Notes: a model not told the origin generated them from the letters alone. Positions 46,163 to 55,299 are shown, counted from the first letter of the stretch. The stretch is DNA of 64,000 nt from a bacterium (GCA_026129405.1 JAHCID010000001.1:713237-777236); one strand, 5' to 3'. Made by a program: numbers and translations.

Positions 46163-46491
46163 GATGTCTCGCCAGCGGCCCTCCCCCCCCCACATAGCGA
46201 TCGGGCCTTGAGGACGACGCGCATGGGGCGTGCCCTCCGAACTGCGCGGACCCGTTGTAGCGCGGACCGACTTCCCCGCCGACCGGTGAGGGGGCCACCG
46301 CAAACCTGGGGGCGAACGCCTCTGGTGAGCATGCCAACGGGTCCGCGCTTTTCGCGTCACGCGCGCATCGTGTGCGTGCAGGACCAGTTTCTCGCCGGGG
46401 TGGAGATGCACGCGTATGGATCGCCGCGAGCCGGCCGGGTGTCCGCGGGGCTTGCTCCGACCCCCCCGGGCGCACGCATACGGGCCCGATC
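46163..46491. other. Non-coding stretch between array and small gene pair
   Basis: A C-run (CCCTCCCCCCCCCACA) lies near 46183-46197. I see no convincing gene, RNA or terminator here; the stretch may be decayed flanking DNA of the CRISPR island. Confidence 0.4.
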
Positions 46492-46752
46492 ATGGATGCG
46501 GTCGATGAGTTCGAGGCGGCGTGTGCTCGCTATCGCGCAGCCCTGCGCGACGCACTTCGGAGAGAGGTGCATCTCACGGAGCCCGAGGCCATCACGGTGA
46601 CGAAGGCGCTGGAGCCGTTCTTTCGGGACGATGGTCCGCCGGGTGCCTTCGCCGATGTCGTGCGTGCCTATGTGCAGTCCGAGTCGAGGCAGGCGTGGAC
46701 GGCGGGTCGGGTATGGAGGCGGACGCGGTCGTTGCGAAGGTCTCGGGGATAA
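46492..46752 (+). CDS. Hypothetical protein, 86 aa
   Basis: The product starts MDAVDEFEAACARYRAALRD and contains LTEPEAITVTKALEPFF, an amphipathic, mostly helical sequence with an Arg-rich end. No signal or membrane segment was seen. I do not recognise it. It overlaps the next small frame by 40 nt, which suggests a coupled pair. Base composition is slightly less GC-rich than the neighbours. Confidence rests only on plausible amino-acid composition and length. Confidence 0.45.
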   Translation: MDAVDEFEAACARYRAALRDALRREVHLTEPEAITVTKALEPFFRDDGPPGAFADVVRAYVQSESRQAWTAGRVWRRTRSLRRSRG

Positions 46753-46874
46753 CGCGGGTGGCGTTGTCCGAGGCTGCCAGGCGTTTTCTCGATGGGACAT
46801 CGAGATGCGAGGTGCCCGACCTCCCCTTCGACTATGCGCACCGGTTACGTGAGCTGAACCTCGTTCACGATTGA
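46713..46874 (+). CDS. Hypothetical protein, 53 aa
   Basis: An ATG inside the previous gene opens MEADAVVAKVSGITRVALSE, followed by AARRFLDGTSRCEVPDLPFD and ending ELNLVHD. Start and overlap are consistent with translational coupling. A single continuous protein broken by a +1 shift between the two frames is also possible, because the second frame takes over where the first becomes Arg-rich (VWRRTRSLRRSRG). Function unknown. Confidence 0.4.
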   Translation: MEADAVVAKVSGITRVALSEAARRFLDGTSRCEVPDLPFDYAHRLRELNLVHD

Positions 46875-46977
46875 GCCACGATGCGACGAGCATAGCCCCG
46901 ATCTGCGAAGCGACGGCACGTTCGGCGCATGCGACCTCGATCGACGTGGCTGCGCTGCGGCCGCGACCCGCACGCCG

Positions 46978-47373
46978 TCAGCCCGGCAGGTGCACCAGCT
47001 CGAGCTTGATGCCGTCCGGATCCGCGAAGAACACCGCATAGTATCCCGGCACGTACTCGGGGTACTCGCGCGGCGGATCGAGGATCGTGCCGCCGAAGGC
47101 GACGACGTCGCGGGCCACGGTGTCGACGTGCGCGCGGTCGTCGGCGCGGAACGCGACCTCGCAGAGGCCGACGCGATCCTTCGAGAAGGTGTCGCCGGCG
47201 TAGCGGGCGGCGGCCTGCTTGATCCAGAAGCTGCCGCCGGGGCTCAGCCAGCCGGTGCCGGTCTCCATGTCCCAGCGGCCGCCGTAACCGAGGGCCGGCA
47301 TGAGGCGGGCGTAGAACGTACGCGAGCGCTCGATGTCCTTGACGCTGAGGAAGACGTGGTGGACGCCCGCCAT
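46978..47373 (-). CDS. VOC-family (glyoxalase/dioxygenase fold) protein
   Basis: The 131-residue product has the paired beta-alpha-beta-beta-beta modules: MAGVHHVFLSVKDIERSRTF at the start and YAVFFADPDGIKLELVHLPG at the end. Metal-ligand candidates are His5/His6, Glu in LCEVAFRA and Glu in KLELVH. Members act as glyoxalases, fosfomycin-resistance enzymes or ring-cleaving dioxygenases; the substrate cannot be told. It lies 32 nt upstream of the phosphoesterase, on the same strand. Confidence 0.85.
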   Translation of the reverse strand: MAGVHHVFLSVKDIERSRTFYARLMPALGYGGRWDMETGTGWLSPGGSFWIKQAAARYAGDTFSKDRVGLCEVAFRADDRAHVDTVARDVVAFGGTILDPPREYPEYVPGYYAVFFADPDGIKLELVHLPG

Positions 47374-47405
47374 GGTGTGCTCGTAGCGTGCGCTCCGGCG
47401 CTGCG

Positions 47406-48611
47406 CTACTGCCGTGGTACCCGCGACGGGGGCCAGCCGTCGCGTCGGCAGGGGCCGGAGCGGTCACGGTGCAGCCGGAAGCGGTCGACGATGCGGCCGG
47501 CCAGGTCGATCGCCTTCACGTCGAGCGTGCGCGGCGTGGCGCGCACGCGCAGGTACTGCGTGCGGCTGACGACGACCGGGAACGCCGGACCAGGATCCGC
47601 GTGGTCCAGATCGGCGCTGCCGCCGCCGGTGACGATCTGGAGCATTCGTGCGGCGGGGTCGTGGACGCACGAGGCGTCGGCGCGCGCGTAGAGGTGCTCG
47701 TGGCCGGTGATGAGCAGGTCGACGCGGCCGGCCTCGAGGATCGGGACGAGCGTCCGGCGCAGGCCGCGTACCGTGTACTTGCTCCCCGGCGAGTAGACGG
47801 GGTCGTGGAGGAAGGCGATCCGCCAGGGGCGTTCGCGCGCCTGCGCGAGGTCGGCGGCAATCCACTGGCGCTCGGCGTCTGCGTCGGGTCCCACCTCGCG
47901 CGACGAGATCGCCACCAGGTGGAGCGGGCCCCAGTCGAACGCGTACTGGGCGTCGTGCGGGCTCCGCGGCAGCGTCTCCTGCGCGAAGATCGGACGGAAG
48001 GCGCTGGCGGTGGACAAGTCGTGGTTGCCGGGGGTGGCGTAGAACACGGTGCGGGTGAGGAGCGCGCGGTAGATGCGGAAGAAGCGCTGCTGGAGGGCGG
48101 CAGCGGTCGCGTGCGGGTAGGCGAGGTCGCCGACGTGGAGGACGAAGTCGGGCGGGTTTCGCGCCAGCTGCCAGGCGAGCACCGTCGCCTCGGGACTGTC
48201 GTCGCCGGTGTCGCCGACGACGGCGAAGGTGACGGTGTCGTCGGCGCCGGGCGCGGTGCGGAAGCGGACGAGGCGCGACGAGGATTGCTTGCGCGTGACC
48301 TTGCAGCGATAGCGCGTGGCGGGCGTGAGGCCCCCCACGCGCGCCCGCCATACGCGGCCGGTCGGCTCGGTGATCGCGGCTCGCGCGCTCGCGCCGTCCG
48401 GGCCGGTGCACGACACGGCGCGCGGCGCGCGGCCCGAGCCCGTGACGACGGCCTCGTGCATCGTCACCGCGGTCACGAGGAGCCACCCGGGAGGCGGCGT
48501 GCTCCCGCACGCCGACAGCAGCACGAGGAGCGCCGCGCCGGGCCACCCGCCCAGGCGCGCACCGGAGCGCGATCGGACGGGACGGACGGGCGACGGCACG
48601 CCTCGTTTCAT
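47406..48611 (-). CDS. Lipoprotein metallophosphoesterase with N-terminal FN3-like domain
   Basis: The 401-residue product starts at the ATG 48611. A hydrophobic segment leads to a lipobox (LLVLLSACGS, lipidated Cys), so it is membrane-anchored outside the cytoplasm. A fibronectin-III-like purple-acid-phosphatase domain (VGGLTPATRYRCKVTRK) precedes the calcineurin-type phosphoesterase: VVGDTGDD, LHVGDLAYPHA, ATPGNHDLS, FLHDPVYSP and LLITGHEHLYARA give the two-metal site. Its likely role is periplasmic or surface phosphomonoester hydrolysis. Confidence 0.9.
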   Translation of the reverse strand: MKRGVPSPVRPVRSRSGARLGGWPGAALLVLLSACGSTPPPGWLLVTAVTMHEAVVTGSGRAPRAVSCTGPDGASARAAITEPTGRVWRARVGGLTPATRYRCKVTRKQSSSRLVRFRTAPGADDTVTFAVVGDTGDDSPEATVLAWQLARNPPDFVLHVGDLAYPHATAAALQQRFFRIYRALLTRTVFYATPGNHDLSTASAFRPIFAQETLPRSPHDAQYAFDWGPLHLVAISSREVGPDADAERQWIAADLAQARERPWRIAFLHDPVYSPGSKYTVRGLRRTLVPILEAGRVDLLITGHEHLYARADASCVHDPAARMLQIVTGGGSADLDHADPGPAFPVVVSRTQYLRVRATPRTLDVKAIDLAGRIVDRFRLHRDRSGPCRRDGWPPSRVPRQ

Positions 48612-48693
48612 ACGCGTCCCGGCGACGGAACGCATGCGCCGCCCCTCGAGGCGTTTGCCCGGACCCCTCGGCTCGGGCCACCCTGGGGCGCCC

Positions 48694-50196
48694 ATGACGC
48701 CCGACGTCCTCGTCATCGGCTCCGGCTTCGGCGGAGCCGTCATCGCGGCGCGCCTCGCCCAGCGCGGGCTGCGCGTCCTCGTTCTCGAGCGTGGTCCGTG
48801 GTGGGGTCCCGCGGGCCGCGCGCACGACGCCCGGGAGCGGCGCGAGTTCCCGCGCGGCCTCGGCGGCTGGGCGAGCGCGCTGCGTAGCGTGCGCTGGACG
48901 CGCGGGGTGCGGGCGCGCGAGTGGCTGCTGTCGCGCCGCGGCCTCTACGAGGTGCACGCCTTCCGTCACCTCGACGTCGTGACGAGCAGCGGTGTTGGCG
49001 GCGGCTCGCTGATCTACACGAACGTCCTCGAGGCGCCCGACGACGCCTTCTGGGGCGCGTTCCCGCCCGAGATCGACGCCGCCGAGATGCGCGGGCACGT
49101 CGATCGCGTGCGGGCCATGCTGCGGCCGACGCCGCTGCCGGCGTCGCAGCTGCCCGAGAAGAACCGGGCATTCGCGAGCGCGACCGTCGCCGCCGGCCTG
49201 GGGGCGCCGCGCTATCCCGAGCTGGGCGTGGTCTTCGGCCGCGACCCGGACGCACCCGAGACGGTCGTGAACGCCGCCGGCGTCGCGCAATCGACCTGCA
49301 CGCACTGCGGCTGCTGCATCATCGGCTGCGAGACGCGCGCGAAGACCACGCTCGACCTGACCTACGTCGAGGTCGCGCTGCGCCACGGCGCCGAGCTGCG
49401 ACCCCTGTGCGAGGTCCGCGCGCTCGATCGCACCGCCGACGGCTGGCGCGTGCGCTACCACGATCATCGCAGCGGCCAGGACCTGAACGTCACGGCGCCG
49501 CGTCTCGTCCTCGCGGCCGGGTCGCTCAACACGATCCGCCTGCTCTTCCGTGCCCGCGATCATCACCGGACGTTGCCGGGCGTCCCGGCCGCGCTCGGCC
49601 GCGGCTTCTCGCCCAACGGCGACCTGCTCGCGCTCGGCACGGGCGCGTCGATGCTCGCCGACGCCAGCCGCGGTCCGGCGCTGAACGCCTTCGTCCCGAT
49701 CACGGGCGAGGCGGGGCAGCGATACATCGTCGGCGAGGTCGGCACGCCGCTCGCGGGCCTGCCCATCCCGGGCCCGCTTCGCCGGCGTCTGGCGCGCACC
49801 GTCGGGCTCCTCGCCATGGGCCGCGACGCGTCGCGCGGCAGGCTCGAGTTCGACGGCCGCGGGCTGCGCACCGACATGGGCCGCTCGGTCGATCCGGCGC
49901 TGTTCGCCGAGATCGAGGACCGGCTGGCCGAGGTGGCGCGCCACTACGGCCCGCGCTGGCTCTTCACCAACCCTCCCAACGGCCGCGGTGCGCCGCGCAT
50001 CGCCACCGTGCACCCGCTCGGCGGCGCCGCGATGGCGACGTCGGCGGAGACGGGCGTCGTCGACCATCGTGGTCAGGTCTTCGGACACCCCGGCCTCTAC
50101 GTCGCCGACGGATCGGTCTACCCGCGGGCGCCCGGCATTCCGCCTTCGCTGACCATCGCCGCACTGGCCGAACGCATCGCCGTCATGATGGAGTGA
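48694..50196 (+). CDS. GMC-type flavoprotein oxidoreductase (cholesterol-oxidase-like)
   Basis: The 500-residue product starts with the FAD-binding Rossmann motif VIGSGFGGAVIAARLAQRG and the LERGPWW continuation. SGVGGGSLIYTNVLEAPD is typical of bacterial cholesterol oxidase-like GMC enzymes. A cysteine-rich insertion STCTHCGCCIIGC near residues 201-212 is conserved in one GMC subgroup. The C-terminus has VHPLGGAAMA and the FAD-end block GLYVADGSVYPRAPGIPPSL. It probably oxidises a hydroxylated lipid or sterol. It is the first gene of a rightward cluster with a hypothetical gene and a methyltransferase. Confidence 0.88.
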   Translation: MTPDVLVIGSGFGGAVIAARLAQRGLRVLVLERGPWWGPAGRAHDARERREFPRGLGGWASALRSVRWTRGVRAREWLLSRRGLYEVHAFRHLDVVTSSGVGGGSLIYTNVLEAPDDAFWGAFPPEIDAAEMRGHVDRVRAMLRPTPLPASQLPEKNRAFASATVAAGLGAPRYPELGVVFGRDPDAPETVVNAAGVAQSTCTHCGCCIIGCETRAKTTLDLTYVEVALRHGAELRPLCEVRALDRTADGWRVRYHDHRSGQDLNVTAPRLVLAAGSLNTIRLLFRARDHHRTLPGVPAALGRGFSPNGDLLALGTGASMLADASRGPALNAFVPITGEAGQRYIVGEVGTPLAGLPIPGPLRRRLARTVGLLAMGRDASRGRLEFDGRGLRTDMGRSVDPALFAEIEDRLAEVARHYGPRWLFTNPPNGRGAPRIATVHPLGGAAMATSAETGVVDHRGQVFGHPGLYVADGSVYPRAPGIPPSLTIAALAERIAVMME

Positions 50197-50200
50197 CGTC

Positions 50201-50725
50201 ATGGAGCATGCCCTTCGCATCCCCGTCTCGCCGCGGCCCGCCCGCGATGAGGCCGTCGACGCCCGCACCCTCGGCGCCATGACCCGCACGGAGCTGGACG
50301 CGTTGTTCGCCGGTATGGCGGCCACCGACGCGGCCTCGCTGCGCGGCCGCTACCACGGCGCGCTCTGCGGCGTCATCGGCATCGATCGCCTGCCGGCCCG
50401 CCTGCGCGAGCTGGTGTACGCCGTGCTGCGCACGCCGCTCAACGTCTGGCGCGGCAAGTCGTTCGACGGCGACCACGGCGCCAACCGCTGGGGGGTCGGC
50501 GAAGGACAACTGGCGTTCGCCGCCTATCGCCTCGAGCCCGGCATGGCGCACGACGGCACCGGCCCGTGCCTGCTGCTCGACTACGACGTGCCCGAGAACC
50601 TCCTCCCCCTGCGCGCGATCCTCGGCGAGATCCGTCAGCTCGGCCCCGGCCTGCATCTCGGCCGCATGACCTGGCGCGCCGGGCAGAGCGTCGGCTGCGC
50701 GCTCTACTTCACGCTGGAGGGCTGA
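50201..50725 (+). CDS. Hypothetical protein between GMC oxidoreductase and methyltransferase
   Basis: I do not recognise this 174-residue cytosolic protein with confidence. It has LDALFAGMAATDAASLRGRY and a block PLNVWRGKSFDGDHGANRW, the latter loosely reminiscent of DUF4334-type lipid-associated proteins. It ends LHLGRMTWRAGQSVGCALYF. It begins 4 nt after the GMC gene and its stop overlaps the methyltransferase start by one base, so the three are co-expressed. Confidence 0.65.
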   Translation: MEHALRIPVSPRPARDEAVDARTLGAMTRTELDALFAGMAATDAASLRGRYHGALCGVIGIDRLPARLRELVYAVLRTPLNVWRGKSFDGDHGANRWGVGEGQLAFAAYRLEPGMAHDGTGPCLLLDYDVPENLLPLRAILGEIRQLGPGLHLGRMTWRAGQSVGCALYFTLEG

Positions 50726-51795
50726 TGGAGGCGCTCGACTTCGAGCGGCTGAAGGGCTTCGCGAAGCACGTCTTCGACGCCTTCGGCGGCGCCATGACGT
50801 CGGTCATGATCCACCTCGGCGATCGCCTCGGCCTCTATCGCGCGCTCGCCGACGGCGAGCCGGTTACGAGCGCCGAGCTCGCGGCGCGTGCCGGGCTCGA
50901 CGAGCGCTGGGTGCGCGAGTGGCTGCACCAGCAGGGCGCGGCGGGCGTCCTCGACCGCCGTGGCGACGACCGCTTCGCGCTCTCGCCGGAGGGCGTCGCA
51001 GTGCTGGCCGACGAGCAGTCGCCCGCGTTCGGCGGCGGCTTCTTCGGGAACCTCCCGGAGATGCTCTCGGTGGTGGACCGTCTGCCCGAGGCCTTCCGCA
51101 CCGGCCGCGGCCTGCCCTACGACGCCTTCGGACCCGGCGGCGCGCGCGGTATCGAGCGCAACTTCGCGTCCTGGTTCCGCACCATGCTCGTGCCGCTGGT
51201 GCTGCCGGGCATCGAGGGCCTCGTCCCGCGGCTCGAGGCCGGGTGCGCGGCCGGCGACGTCGGCTGCGGCGGCGGCGTCGCGCTCGTCGAAATGGCGAAG
51301 GCCTTCCCGCGCTCGACCTTCCACGGCTGGGACATCTCCGAGTTCGCGCTCGCGCGCGCGGCGGAGAACGCCCGCGAGGCCGGCGTCACGAACGTGCACT
51401 GGCACGACGCGCGGCACGATCCGCTGCCGGCCGACGGCAGCCTCGCCTTCGTGACCACGTTCGACTGCCTGCACGACATGACCGATCCCGCGGGCATGAC
51501 GCGGCGCCTCCGGGCCGCGCTGGCGCCGGACGGCGTCTGGCTCGTGGCCGAGATCCGAGCGCTGCCGACGTACGAGCAGAACGTCGCGAAGAACCCGATG
51601 GCGCCGATGATGTACGGCGTCTCGGTGCTGTCGTGCATGTCGTCGGCGCTCTCGGAGCCGGGCGGCGCCGGCCTCGGTACGCTCGGGCTGCCGGAGCCGC
51701 TCCTGCGCGAGATGGCGACGGCGGCGGGCTTCGCGCGCGTCGACCCGCTCGAGCTCGGCCATCCGGTGAACGCGTTCTATGTGATCCGGCCGTAG
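50725..51795 (+). CDS. Class I SAM-dependent methyltransferase with N-terminal winged helix
   Basis: The 356-residue product has a winged-helix dimerisation domain (TSAELAARAGLDERWVREWL, about residues 45-95) of the O-methyltransferase type, then a Rossmann methyltransferase core with motif I AGDVGCGGGVALVEMA, WDISEFALARAAENA and TFDCLHDMTDPAGM. The glycine motif binds S-adenosylmethionine. The substrate is unknown; context with GMC and hydratase genes suggests a small hydrophobic metabolite. Confidence 0.87.
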   Translation: MEALDFERLKGFAKHVFDAFGGAMTSVMIHLGDRLGLYRALADGEPVTSAELAARAGLDERWVREWLHQQGAAGVLDRRGDDRFALSPEGVAVLADEQSPAFGGGFFGNLPEMLSVVDRLPEAFRTGRGLPYDAFGPGGARGIERNFASWFRTMLVPLVLPGIEGLVPRLEAGCAAGDVGCGGGVALVEMAKAFPRSTFHGWDISEFALARAAENAREAGVTNVHWHDARHDPLPADGSLAFVTTFDCLHDMTDPAGMTRRLRAALAPDGVWLVAEIRALPTYEQNVAKNPMAPMMYGVSVLSCMSSALSEPGGAGLGTLGLPEPLLREMATAAGFARVDPLELGHPVNAFYVIRP

Positions 51796-51860
51796 GGGGT
51801 GGTCCGGCGGTAGCCGCGCGCCTTGCCACGTCGCCGGGGCTGCCCTAGCTTCGCGGCGCC

Positions 51861-52292
51861 ATGGCGCTGGACTTCGACCGTTCCCTGCTCGGCCGCGAGT
51901 TCGACCGCTCCGAGCACGAGCCCGTGCAGGCGGCGACGCTGATCGCCTTCGCCCGCTCCCTCGGGGCGTCCGACCCCTGCTACGTCGAGGACGGGCCCGA
52001 CCTCGTCGCCCACCCCACCTGGGTCGTCACGTACCGCGGCCACAAGATGTTCCCCGACGACATGCCCGCCTTCTTCCGCGGGCAGATGAGCTTCGACGCG
52101 GGGAAGGACGTCGACCTCGGCGCGCCCATCCGCCCCGGCGACCGCATCACGATCGTCTCCACGATCCACGACGTCTACGAGAAGACCGGGCGCAGCGGCG
52201 GCATGGTCTTCGTGGTCCTGCGGCTCACGCTGACGAACCAGCGCGGCGATCTCGTCGCGCACGTGGACAACCGCTTCCTCTACAAGGTGTGA
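51861..52292 (+). CDS. MaoC-like hydratase, N-terminal-type subunit
   Basis: The 143-residue product has the hot-dog fold of FAS1_DH/MaoC-N proteins: LLGREFDRSEHEPVQAATLI, FARSLGASDPCYVEDGPDLV and GKDVDLGAPIRPGDRITIVS. It carries the substrate-binding half rather than the catalytic D-x-N-x-I-H motif. The next gene, 2 nt downstream, is the MaoC-C-type subunit, so they should form a heterodimeric 2-enoyl-CoA hydratase, as known for steroid side-chain hydratases. Confidence 0.85.
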   Translation: MALDFDRSLLGREFDRSEHEPVQAATLIAFARSLGASDPCYVEDGPDLVAHPTWVVTYRGHKMFPDDMPAFFRGQMSFDAGKDVDLGAPIRPGDRITIVSTIHDVYEKTGRSGGMVFVVLRLTLTNQRGDLVAHVDNRFLYKV

Positions 52293-52294
52293 CC

Positions 52295-52708
52295 ATGGCC
52301 GCGACGCGATCGTACGACGAGGTCTTCGAGGGCGACGAGCTGGGCCCGATGGCGCTGCAGCTCCCGGCCGACCAGGTACGGGCCTACGCCCGCGCCGCCG
52401 ACATCCACTTTCCGCGCTTCACCGACGACGAGGCCGCGAAGCGCGAGGGCCTGCCGGGGATGATCGCCCCGGGCAACATGAGCATGGGTCTGCTGACGAC
52501 GTTGATAGACGGCTGGGCAGGTCCGGGCGGTTTGCGCCGCCTCGGCACGACGTTTCGCGCGATCGTGCGGCCCGATCGCGGGCTCCGCCTGTGCGGTGCG
52601 GTCACCGAGAAGCACGACGACGCGCGCACCGTCGAGCTCGACGTGTGGATCGAGAGCGATGAAGGCGATCGTCTCGTCATCGGCACGGCGACCGTCGCGC
52701 TCGCGTGA
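52295..52708 (+). CDS. MaoC-like hydratase, C-terminal-type subunit
   Basis: The ATG at 52295 is preceded by AAGGTG and is preferred over a GTG overlapping the upstream stop. The 137-residue product has the hot-dog fold with a region AADIHFPRFTDDEAAKREG followed by PGMIAPGNMSMGLL. The canonical catalytic pattern D-x-N-P-x-H appears as DIHFPRFTD, so the catalytic Asn is replaced by His and activity is uncertain. Pairing with the preceding gene is strongly suggested by a 2-nt gap. Confidence 0.82.
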   Translation: MAATRSYDEVFEGDELGPMALQLPADQVRAYARAADIHFPRFTDDEAAKREGLPGMIAPGNMSMGLLTTLIDGWAGPGGLRRLGTTFRAIVRPDRGLRLCGAVTEKHDDARTVELDVWIESDEGDRLVIGTATVALA

Positions 52709-52799
52709 GCGTCGCCGCCTTGTGCTCGGCACGGGGCATGAGTATAGAGCGCGCGAGGAGCAGCAACCGGTGCGCGGCGGAGGCAGGGGCGTGCGCGGG

Positions 52800-53606
52800 A
52801 TGGCATCGTCGATCTCGCTCGACGTCGGCCGACCCGACGGCAGGTCGGGTGTGGATACGTTCGGCCTCGACCTCGCGTTCCGCGAGCGCGTCACGCCGGT
52901 GTTCAAGTTCCTCCACGATCGCTACTGGCGCATCGAGGTCAGCGGGGCCCGAAATCTCCCCAGCGACGGCCCCGTTCTCCTCATCTCGAACCACTCCGGT
53001 GCCGTGCCGTTCGACGGCGCGATGATCGTCACGGCGGCGGACATCCACTGCGGGCGTCCGCTGCGCTTCCTCTACGACCGCTTCGTCGCGAAGGTCGCAC
53101 CCGTCGACGCGTTCTACCGCAAGGTCGGCGGCGCGATCGCCGATCGCGACAACGCGCGACGGCTCCTCGAGGCGGGCGAAGCGGTGCTGCTGTTCCCCGA
53201 GGGCGTCGCCGGCGTGGCGAAGCCGTTCAGCGAGCGCTATCGCTTGCGGCCGTTCAGCCCGGGGTTCGCGCGGCTCGCGTTGTCGCTCGACGTGCCCGTC
53301 GTACCGGTCGCGGTCGTCGGCGCCGAAGAGATCTATCCGCTCGTCGGACGCGCCGAAGGCATCGGGCGGCTGATGGGCATGCCGTACGTACCCATCACGC
53401 CCTTCTTCCCCATCCTCGGCCTGCTCGGCGCGGTGCCGTTGCCGACGAAGTGGTTCATCCGCTTCGGCAAGCCGCTGCGGCTCGGTCCGGTCGAGGAGGA
53501 GGGTCGGGTGCTGCGGGCACGTATCGAAGCCGTCGCGTTGCGCCGCCGTCTCCAGGCCATGGTGACGCGGCTCAAGCAGCGACGTAAGTCGGTGTTCTTC
53601 GGATGA
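52800..53606 (+). CDS. Lysophospholipid acyltransferase (PlsC-like) family protein
   Basis: The 268-residue product has the acyltransferase blocks LLISNHSGAVPFDGAM (His and Asp catalytic pair with the long spacing of this subfamily), AIADRDNARRLLEAGEAV, LLFPEGVAGVAKPF and VPVVPVAVVGAEEIYPL. Members transfer acyl chains to lysophospholipids or glycolipids at the inner membrane. The start ATG 52800 is chosen because upstream codons give an Arg/Ser-rich non-coding look. It overlaps the next small gene by 4 nt. Confidence 0.87.
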   Translation: MASSISLDVGRPDGRSGVDTFGLDLAFRERVTPVFKFLHDRYWRIEVSGARNLPSDGPVLLISNHSGAVPFDGAMIVTAADIHCGRPLRFLYDRFVAKVAPVDAFYRKVGGAIADRDNARRLLEAGEAVLLFPEGVAGVAKPFSERYRLRPFSPGFARLALSLDVPVVPVAVVGAEEIYPLVGRAEGIGRLMGMPYVPITPFFPILGLLGAVPLPTKWFIRFGKPLRLGPVEEEGRVLRARIEAVALRRRLQAMVTRLKQRRKSVFFG

Positions 53607-53839
53607 ACTCCCAGGTCTCCCCGACGATGCCGGCGGCAGCGCGCACCTGGCTGCGCGTCGGACGCGCGGTCTATCCCGTGTACGGCGACGAGCTGCGCGG
53701 CTGGAGCCCGCGCGCGGAAGATTTCCGCCAGGGCGGCGAGCCGGGACGGTTCGTCTACGCGTCGATCGACGAGCTGTTCTTCGCGCTCGTCAACCTGACC
53801 GTCACCGGCGGCGTCCTCGGACAGGCCAGCCGGAACTGA
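53603..53839 (+). CDS. Hypothetical protein, 78 aa
   Basis: The ATGA overlap with the acyltransferase stop supports expression. The product has a core TWLRVGRAVYPVYGDELRGW and SIDELFFALVNLTVTGGVLG, with no membrane helix of full length. I do not recognise it. It converges on the flavoprotein gene with 3 nt between stops. Confidence 0.6.
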   Translation: MNSQVSPTMPAAARTWLRVGRAVYPVYGDELRGWSPRAEDFRQGGEPGRFVYASIDELFFALVNLTVTGGVLGQASRN

Positions 53840-53842
53840 GCC

Positions 53843-55204
53843 TCACTCGGCGTCCGCCGCCGCGACGACGTCGAGTGCGGCGAGACGTCCCAGGGCGAGG
53901 GCTTGGAGCGCCTCGAGACCGGGAAGCGCCGGTTCCTCGGCGAGCGCAGCCGTGACGCCGCCGACGGCCCACAGGCCGGGGACCGCGGTGCCGTCCTCGC
54001 GCAGCGCGCGGCCGCGTCCGTCGACCACGACGCCGCCGAGCGTCCGCCGCCGGCCCGGGGTGACGCGGATCGCGTGCAGCGGCGGCTCCAGCGCGTCGGT
54101 ACGCTCGCGGCCGAAGGGATCGCCGCCCAGCTCGACGTTGGCGTCGTAGTTCTCGAGCGTCAGCGCCAGGTGGGTGGCGTCGAGCTCGAACTGCTTCGCG
54201 AGATCGCCGACGGAGCCGCCGCGTCGCGCGGTGCGCGGCATCACCACGTGCTCGAAGAACGGATCGCTCGCCGATACGGCGGCGGCCACGCGGTCGTCGA
54301 AGACGAGGTAGGCGACGTGGCCGGGCAGCGCGTGGATCCGCTGCGCGAGCGCCAGCGGCTCGGCGGTCTCGGCGACGAAGCGGCGTCCGCTCTGATCGAC
54401 CAGGATGGCGCCGCAGGCGGCGAGCGCCGGCGGCACGGTGAGGCGACCGGGCAGCGAGAGGAAGGGCGCGATCTCGCAGGCGTCGAGACCGCGCGTCGCG
54501 GCGCCGGCGGCACGTGCGAGACGGAGGCCGTCGCCGCGGGCGCCGTCGGGTCCGAGGTACGGTAGCGCGGCGACCGCGGGGCAGTGGGCGGCGATGGCCG
54601 CATCGTCGGCGGCGAACCCGCCGCAGGCGAGGAGCACGCGTCCGTGGAGGGCGGGAGCGCCGCGACGCTCGGGCTTCAGGACGACGCCGCGCACGCTCCC
54701 GTCGTCGCCGCGCTCCAGGTCGAGCACCTCGGCTCCCAGCCGCACGCGGAGACGATGATGGCGCGTGACGACGCGCACCAGCGCGGCGACCAGGTCGGCC
54801 CCTCCCTGCGCGCCCAGCGCGTGCAGACGCGGAGCCGTGTGGCCGGGCGGCGTTCCCGGCGCCAGCGTGACCGCGAGCCCACAGCGATCGGCGAGCCAGG
54901 CGAGCAGGGGCGCGGCTTCGCCCGCCAGGGCGGCCGCGAGGCTCGTGTCGGCATGATGGGCCGACACCGACTCCAGATCGGACACCAGACACGACGGGCC
55001 GTCGTCGATGCCGGCGGCCGCCTGGAAACGGCTCCCGGGCGCGGCCAGCGATTCGCCGGCGCCGCCGCCGCCGCCCAGCTCCTTCTGGCGCTCGACCAGC
55101 ACGACGCGGCAGCCGCGGTCCGCGGCGAGGATGGCGGCGACCATGCCACCGACGCTGCCTCCGACGACCACGAGGTCGGTCGTGTCCCGTCCAGCCTCGG
55201 TCAT
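53843..55204 (-). CDS. FAD-dependent oxidoreductase (fumarate reductase / ketosteroid dehydrogenase-like)
   Basis: The 453-residue product starts with LVVVGGSVGGMVAAILAADR, the FAD Rossmann motif, followed by VLVERQKELGGGGG. The body has LLACGGFAADDAAI and GPDGARGDGLRLARAAGA, as in flavocytochrome c and 3-ketosteroid delta-1-dehydrogenase relatives, and LGGVVVDGRGRALREDGT near the end. The length is slightly short for a ketosteroid dehydrogenase. Substrate not determined; a steroid or quinone-linked role is inference. Confidence 0.85.
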   Translation of the reverse strand: MTEAGRDTTDLVVVGGSVGGMVAAILAADRGCRVVLVERQKELGGGGGAGESLAAPGSRFQAAAGIDDGPSCLVSDLESVSAHHADTSLAAALAGEAAPLLAWLADRCGLAVTLAPGTPPGHTAPRLHALGAQGGADLVAALVRVVTRHHRLRVRLGAEVLDLERGDDGSVRGVVLKPERRGAPALHGRVLLACGGFAADDAAIAAHCPAVAALPYLGPDGARGDGLRLARAAGAATRGLDACEIAPFLSLPGRLTVPPALAACGAILVDQSGRRFVAETAEPLALAQRIHALPGHVAYLVFDDRVAAAVSASDPFFEHVVMPRTARRGGSVGDLAKQFELDATHLALTLENYDANVELGGDPFGRERTDALEPPLHAIRVTPGRRRTLGGVVVDGRGRALREDGTAVPGLWAVGGVTAALAEEPALPGLEALQALALGRLAALDVVAAADAE

Positions 55205-55299
55205 CGGGCCTGCGCCTTAGCTGGGGTCGCCCAACGCAGTCAAGGAAGATTGGACCCGAGCGTCATTGCAAATGCGCCGACAATCGCGACAATCGTGTC

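Noticed and set aside
45702-46493. 263-codon minus-strand frame spanning the last repeats and the downstream gap
   Set aside because: Half is repeat translation; the rest shows no family resemblance I can support.
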